From: Phenylobacterium deserti
GTDB lineage: Bacteria; Pseudomonadota; Alphaproteobacteria; Caulobacterales; Caulobacteraceae
Length of the DNA stretch: 64,000 nt
Direction of reading: 5' to 3'
NCBI RefSeq assembly: GCF_003254705.1
Contig: NZ_QFYR01000001.1
Span: 186,001 to 250,000 of the forward strand
Shown: positions 59,618 through 64,000 of the stretch, in pieces
Layout of the letters: each line of letters opens with the position of its first letter
Numbering within the stretch: the first letter of the stretch is position 1
Translations under genes and position numbers: made by a program
Notes under the pieces: generated by a model
What the model was told of the DNA's origin: nothing
What the model saw: only the letters and a program-made list of their open reading frames with translations
Databases searched by the model: none

Positions 59618-59631
59618 GCACGCTAGCGTGC
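59618..59631. repeat. Perfect 14-bp palindrome GCACGCTAGCGTGC
   Basis: An uninterrupted palindrome lying 1 nt from the operator-like repeat, in the divergent gap between the alcohol dehydrogenase and chrA. It holds the rare tetramer CTAG at its centre. Could be a second protein site. Confidence 0.55.
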
Positions 59632-59714
59632 CGCCCGGGCGCAGTTCAACACAGATCGGGGTCGACAGCCGCCCCGCGCCTGCGCATGACAGGGCGAGCC
59701 CGCCTGGGGACCTG

Positions 59715-60920
59715 ATGGACGAGCCTGCGCGCACCGCCCCGAATCTGCTGGATGTCTTCCTCGCTTTCTTCGGGGCGGGCCTGACGGCAGGCGGCCCCTC
59801 CGCCCACCTTGCCGACTTCCGACGCGAGTTCGTCGAGCGTCGCGGCTGGCTGACGGATGCCGAACTCGCCCAGGCCGCCGACCAAGCGGAAAGCACGCCC
59901 GGGCACTCATCCACCCAACTCGCCATCGCCATCGGCCTGCGACAGGCCGGCGTGGCCGGCGGCGTGGTCGCGCTGGCCGGGTTCGTGCTTCCGGCCGCGG
60001 CCGCCATGATCGCCTTGGCGCAGCTCGCGCCGGTTCTCTTTCGCATGTGGGGCGACGGCTGGACCCTGGGGCTGAAGATCGCCGCCTGCGCCATGGTCCT
60101 GCAGGCCCTGACCGGCATGGCGCGGGTGATCGCGCCCGATCCTGTTCGTGTCGGCCTGGCGGTCGGCGCTGGCGTCGGGGCCATCCTCACCCACGGACCG
60201 GTCGCCCAGTTCTTCGCGCTGGCGGCCGGGGCGCTGTTCGGGCTGGCGTTGCTGGGACCGTCCTCGTCAGCGGAACGCGCTACGGAGCTCGCTGAGGGCG
60301 CGCGTGTGAGCGCGCGGGCGGCGAAGATCGCGTTGTCGCTCGCGGCGGGGCTTTTCCTCCTCCTGCCTTTTGCGGCCTGGGCGCTGGGCAGCCCGGAGAC
60401 CGGTCTGGCGGGCATCTTCTTCCGGGTCGGCGCCTTGGCGTTCGGCGGCGAGCAGGTGCTGCTTCCTTTGCTCAGCGCCGAGCTGGACGGGGAAGGCTGG
60501 ATTGATATCGACACCTTGCTCGCCGGATACGGCGCCGCCCTGGCCTTGCCCGGCCCGCTGTTCGCCTTCGCCGGCTTCGTCGGCGCAGCGCAGATCGGAG
60601 CGACGGGTGGTTGGCTTGGCGGGGGCCTGGCGGTGGCGGCGATGCTGGCCCCCAGCCTCCTGCTGATGGTCGGCGGCGCGCCTTTCTGGAACCGCCTCCA
60701 GGGGGCGCCGCGCATCATGGGCGCCCTTGCGGGTCTTCAGGCGGTCACGGTGGGCTTGGTTGCGGCCGCGCTGTGGGATCCGCTGATCATGCGCACCATC
60801 GTAGAGCCTGCGGACTGGGCCCTCGTGGCGGCCGCGTGGGTGTTCCTCAGCATTGCCCGGCTGCCGCGCTGGTTGGTGGCTGTCGGGTTCGCGGTGGCGA
60901 CCGGCCTGTTCCTGCGCTGA
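59715..60920 (+). CDS. chrA: Chromate transporter (long-chain CHR family)
   Basis: A 401-residue two-domain CHR protein with about 11 helices. Domain 1: GAGLTAGGPSAHLADFRREFVERRGWLTDAEL (in part), where the usual FGGP is AGGP. Domain 2: FRVGALAFGGEQVLLPLLSAEL with the FGG motif, then ALPGPLFAFAGFVGA with the PGP motif. Exports chromate, or related oxyanions. ATG 59715 is chosen. The first domain's usual PGP motif reads STPGHSS, with Pro-Gly but no second Pro. Confidence 0.85.
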   Translation: MDEPARTAPNLLDVFLAFFGAGLTAGGPSAHLADFRREFVERRGWLTDAELAQAADQAESTPGHSSTQLAIAIGLRQAGVAGGVVALAGFVLPAAAAMIALAQLAPVLFRMWGDGWTLGLKIAACAMVLQALTGMARVIAPDPVRVGLAVGAGVGAILTHGPVAQFFALAAGALFGLALLGPSSSAERATELAEGARVSARAAKIALSLAAGLFLLLPFAAWALGSPETGLAGIFFRVGALAFGGEQVLLPLLSAELDGEGWIDIDTLLAGYGAALALPGPLFAFAGFVGAAQIGATGGWLGGGLAVAAMLAPSLLLMVGGAPFWNRLQGAPRIMGALAGLQAVTVGLVAAALWDPLIMRTIVEPADWALVAAAWVFLSIARLPRWLVAVGFAVATGLFLR

Positions 60921-60922
60921 GC

Positions 60923-61852
60923 TCAGGCCGCGCGGGCGGTGGCCGGCAGGACGCCTTGCGGCCGCGGGATGCCGAAGCTCGGCAGTCTCGGCAACCGGAA
61001 CGTCCAGGCGCGCTTCTGCGGGATGCAAGCTTCGAGAGCGCTCAGCAGCTGCTCGGGCGGTCCATCGTTCAGGAAGTGGTTGGCGCCGGGCGTGCGCACG
61101 AACTGGATAGGCCGGCGGGTGGGCGTCTCGCGCGCCAGCCGTTCAGCCACTTCGATCGGCGCGAAGTCGTCCTTGTCGCCGTGCACCATGTAGATGGGAG
61201 CATTCACCTGCATCAGCGCGCGGCGGGCGTGCACCAGCTGGGGCCTCTGGCCGGCGGCTTCCATGACGGCGTGGCGCAGGTCGCGCGGGATCATCTTCAA
61301 GGCTTTGGAGCCCACGTCGATCAGCCACCGCGAGGTGGGGCCGGTCTCGCCGAAGAAGCCGGACAGCAGCACGAGGCCAGCCACCTTGCCCGGGTTCTCG
61401 GCCGCCATGATGGAGGCGATGGCCGCGCCGTAGGACTGGCCGACCAGCAACACCTTCTGCCCCGGCGCGGCGCGCAGCACGGAGGCCAGCGCCTGCGCCT
61501 GGACGCGAATATCGGGCACCACGTGGAATGGCTCGGAGCCCGCGTAGCCGGGGCGGTCCACCACCACCATCTGTCGGTCCTGCGGCAGGTCCGCCATGGT
61601 CTCGGCCCAATACTCGGCCCAGGAGGGCGCGCCGGTGATTACCACGATCTTCCACGGCGGCGGCTTGTCGCGCGGGGTCTCCAGGGCGGAGATCTTCCAG
61701 CCAAGCCCGCCTCCAGCGACGAAGCTGGTGCGACGAAGAACGGTGTCCGGATAGTCGGCCGAGGTTGGCGCGTGCTCGGTGCGTCCGGTGGCGGCGCACT
61801 CCAAACAAGCCCAGCCCATGGCGAGCACGCCTTTCGGCCGTTTGCGCGGCAC
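60923..61852 (-). CDS. Alpha/beta hydrolase
   Basis: A hydrolase of about 309 residues. The nucleophile elbow is LLVGQSYGAAIAS (GxSxG), the acid is in MVHGDKDDFAP and the His in GANHFLND. The oxyanion region is VVITGAPSWAEYW. Substrate unknown; it could be an esterase or lipase-like enzyme. GTG 61852 has AGGAGG 9 nt upstream; other starts are TTG 61870 and ATG 61819. Convergent with chrA. Confidence 0.85.
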   Translation of the reverse strand: MPRKRPKGVLAMGWACLECAATGRTEHAPTSADYPDTVLRRTSFVAGGGLGWKISALETPRDKPPPWKIVVITGAPSWAEYWAETMADLPQDRQMVVVDRPGYAGSEPFHVVPDIRVQAQALASVLRAAPGQKVLLVGQSYGAAIASIMAAENPGKVAGLVLLSGFFGETGPTSRWLIDVGSKALKMIPRDLRHAVMEAAGQRPQLVHARRALMQVNAPIYMVHGDKDDFAPIEVAERLARETPTRRPIQFVRTPGANHFLNDGPPEQLLSALEACIPQKRAWTFRLPRLPSFGIPRPQGVLPATARAA

Positions 61853-61959
61853 GTCCTGCAGCCTCCTCAAGCTTCACTCACCTGAGGGGCAAACGTACGG
61901 TCCCGCTGTTGGTTCGCGGCCCGGAACCAGCGGCGCCCATCCGTGGCGCCGGGGCCACG

Positions 61960-62763
61960 TCAGGCGGCCATGCGGGCCCGGAACACGCCGTCCGGCAGCC
62001 GACGGGCCCGTGTCGGATGGATGAAGAAGTAGTCCTTCCAGGGCACATCGCTCATCAGGCTGCTCAGCTCTTCCAGCCGATCGCCCTGGAGAGCGAACAT
62101 GCGGTAGCCGCGCTCGCGCAGGAAGGCGAACACCTGGTCCGCCGTGCCGCCGAACCGCTGCTGCAGCATCGCGGGGTGGATCTCCAGCAGAATGTGCGGG
62201 CGGTCGCGGTCCAGGATCTGGCGCGCCCCGGCGAGCGCCTTCAGCTCGGCGCCCTCGATGTCCATCCGGATGAAGTCGACTCGCTCCAGCCCTTCCCGGG
62301 TGCAGAAGTCGTCCAGGCTGACCACCTGGGTTGGCTGCAGCTCCGCGCCCGAGACATCGATGTCGGGCCGCGCCTCTCCCTCCGGCGGCGTTTCCGCCAC
62401 ATAGGCCCAGGAGTGTCCCATGCGGCCGGACAGCTTCTTAGGGATCACCAGCAGCATTTCGCCCGTCCGGTCCCAGACGGCGGCCGGCACCGGGGTCACC
62501 CGGCCGGCGATGCCGTGCCAGGCCATGCAGACCTTGAGCACCTCGAAGGTGAAGGCCGACGGCTCGAAGGCGTAGATCCTGGCCTGCGGCGCCACCTGGG
62601 TCATGACGTAGGAGTGGCGTCCGTCGCTGGCCCCCACGTGCAGGCAGACGGGCGCGCCCGACAGAAGGTCGGCGAGGTAGGGGGTTTCCGGCTCGTGCTT
62701 CGCCCAGCCGAGGTTGCGCCGCCAGGCCCGGAAAGCATGAGCCAGCACGCGTAGCGAAGCCAT
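61960..62763 (-). CDS. FkbM-family methyltransferase
   Basis: A 267-residue SAM-dependent methyltransferase. The SAM site is VCLHVGASDGRHSYVM and the FkbM motif FIRMDIEGAELKALAG (in VDFIRMDIEGAE). The C-terminal HILLEIHPAMLQQ is also typical. Relatives methylate sugars, lipids or polyketides. No glycan cluster is near. It lies downstream of ubiG on the same strand with 36 nt between. Confidence 0.88.
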   Translation of the reverse strand: MASLRVLAHAFRAWRRNLGWAKHEPETPYLADLLSGAPVCLHVGASDGRHSYVMTQVAPQARIYAFEPSAFTFEVLKVCMAWHGIAGRVTPVPAAVWDRTGEMLLVIPKKLSGRMGHSWAYVAETPPEGEARPDIDVSGAELQPTQVVSLDDFCTREGLERVDFIRMDIEGAELKALAGARQILDRDRPHILLEIHPAMLQQRFGGTADQVFAFLRERGYRMFALQGDRLEELSSLMSDVPWKDYFFIHPTRARRLPDGVFRARMAA

Positions 62764-62799
62764 ACGAAGTCCTTCTAAGCGCGCCCCCAGCCGTCCGTT

Positions 62800-63558
62800 C
62801 TAGGCCACGTCGCGCGTGACCGTCATCATGTAGTTGATGTCGCAGTCGCGACTTTGAGACCACCGGCCGGTCAGCGGATCGAAGGTGACGCCGAACGGTC
62901 CCGCCACCGTCACCGGCTCGCCGTCCAAGAAACCGCGCAGCTCCTCCGGTTTCAGGAACTTCTTCCAGTCGTGGGTGCCGGGCGGCAGCCAACGCAGCAC
63001 GTACTCGGCCCCGAACTTGGCCAGCGCCAGCGCCTTCAGGGTGCGGTTCAAGGTGGCCACGATCATCAGCCCGCCGGGCTTCAGCAGCCGGGCGGTGTCG
63101 CGCAGGTACTGGCCGGAATCGGCCACGTGCTCGATCACTTCCATGTTGAGCACGACGTCGAACGGGGGCTCGCCCGCCGCCAGCAGATCCTCGGCGGTGG
63201 AGCAGCGGAAGTCGATGGCCAGGCCCTGCTCCGCCGCGTGGGCCGATGCGGTGCCGATGTTGCGGGCGCTGGCGTCCACCGCCGTGACCTCGAAGCCCAG
63301 CCGGCTCATCGGCTCGGACAGCAGGCCGCCGCCGCAGCCGATGTCCAGCAGCCGCAGCCCTTCGAACGGGCGGCGCGCCTTGGCGTCACGCCCGAAGTGC
63401 TGGGCGGCCTGATCGCGGATGAAAGCGAGCCGCACAGGATTGAACCTGTGCAAAGGCGCGAACTTTCCTTTCGGGTCCCACCATTCGGCTGCGATGCGCG
63501 AGAAGCGCTCGACTTCTGCAGGATCGATGCTCGATTGTGGCCGCGCTTGGGAAGTCAT
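62800..63558 (-). CDS. ubiG: Ubiquinone biosynthesis O-methyltransferase
   Basis: A 252-residue methyltransferase for both O-methylation steps of ubiquinone. Motif I is [19 protein letters not shown]; also [35 protein letters not shown], and the UbiG-specific C-terminal [17 protein letters not shown] 63558 is preferred. Divergent from lysC across 120 nt, an arrangement common in alphaproteobacteria. Confidence 0.95.
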   Translation of the reverse strand: MTSQARPQSSIDPAEVERFSRIAAEWWDPKGKFAPLHRFNPVRLAFIRDQAAQHFGRDAKARRPFEGLRLLDIGCGGGLLSEPMSRLGFEVTAVDASARNIGTASAHAAEQGLAIDFRCSTAEDLLAAGEPPFDVVLNMEVIEHVADSGQYLRDTARLLKPGGLMIVATLNRTLKALALAKFGAEYVLRWLPPGTHDWKKFLKPEELRGFLDGEPVTVAGPFGVTFDPLTGRWSQSRDCDINYMMTVTRDVA

Positions 63559-63678
63559 GCCCTCTCTTACCCCCCTAGCGGCCTGTCGCGAAGCGCCGAA
63601 GGCGTTGCCGCACACCGAAGTCATGGCTAGAAGGCGGCGCCTTTCGCACCGCAGCAGCAGAGAGCCCGCAAGACCCGC

Positions 63679-64000
<322 letters not shown>

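Overview
The window is a contiguous stretch of a high-GC alphaproteobacterial chromosome, almost certainly from the Caulobacterales (Caulobacter/Phenylobacterium-like). Diagnostic items are the cell-cycle master regulator ctrA with a cluster of GANTC (CcrM) sites in front of it, the flagellar operon fliF-fliG-flbE-fliN-flbD-flhA, a permuted two-piece tmRNA next to an alpha-type sspB, a GTTC-N7-GTTC SOS box, and the divergent ubiG/lysC pair. The genus is an inference. No phage, insertion sequence, CRISPR array, rRNA or ordinary tRNA gene was seen; this is core chromosome with unusual insertions.

Layout. 0.5-5.6 kb: a minus-strand tyrosine/homogentisate catabolic operon (hpd, isoaspartyl peptidase, hmgA, small unknown, fahA, marR) with a probable MarR operator in front of hpd. 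5.7-10 kb: DedA/YqaA protein, dsbB, coq7, an SOS-box gene, a ZIP transporter, a cupin and an HNH nuclease. 10.2-16 kb: a 37-aa membrane microprotein facing a TetR gene, gluQ, an EamA exporter, a DUF411 protein, selO and an nhaA homologue that lacks the Asp-Asp dyad. 16-25.3 kb: aldehyde dehydrogenase, a 26-aa microprotein, folM-folB, a nucleoside transporter, a DevBCA-like exporter and a hydroxyacyl-CoA-type SDR. 25.4-33 kb: GPH symporter, mrp, hflKC, GNAT, HAD, serB and miaA.

33-38.7 kb: ilvB behind a leader peptide and attenuator, ybaK and a DUF6665-like gene lying between ilvB and ilvN, a secreted unknown, ssrA and sspB. 38.8-51.9 kb: flagellar genes, with a large serine hydrolase in front of fliF and a complete class A beta-lactamase gene packed between flbD and flhA; fliI-fliJ lie on the minus strand. 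52-64 kb: SDR, ctrA, M28 peptidase, arsC, LytM-type peptidase, zinc alcohol dehydrogenase, chrA, alpha/beta hydrolase, FkbM methyltransferase, ubiG and the start of lysC.

The genes link in several ways. CtrA probably drives the class II flagellar operons; TTAA-type elements are visible before fliF, fliI and ctrA. FlbD has a degenerate receiver. The tmRNA tag and SspB are producer and reader of one degradation signal, and CtrA itself ends in Ala-Ala, a ClpXP-type end. Three catabolic dehydrogenase genes share a TTCRAACA-type inverted repeat that could be the operator of one TetR regulator. No whole new system is proven. The best candidates for new biology are the TetR-governed 37-aa membrane protein, the SOS-box CxC protein, the beta-lactamase inside the flagellar operon, and the NhaA and Mrp homologues with altered key residues.
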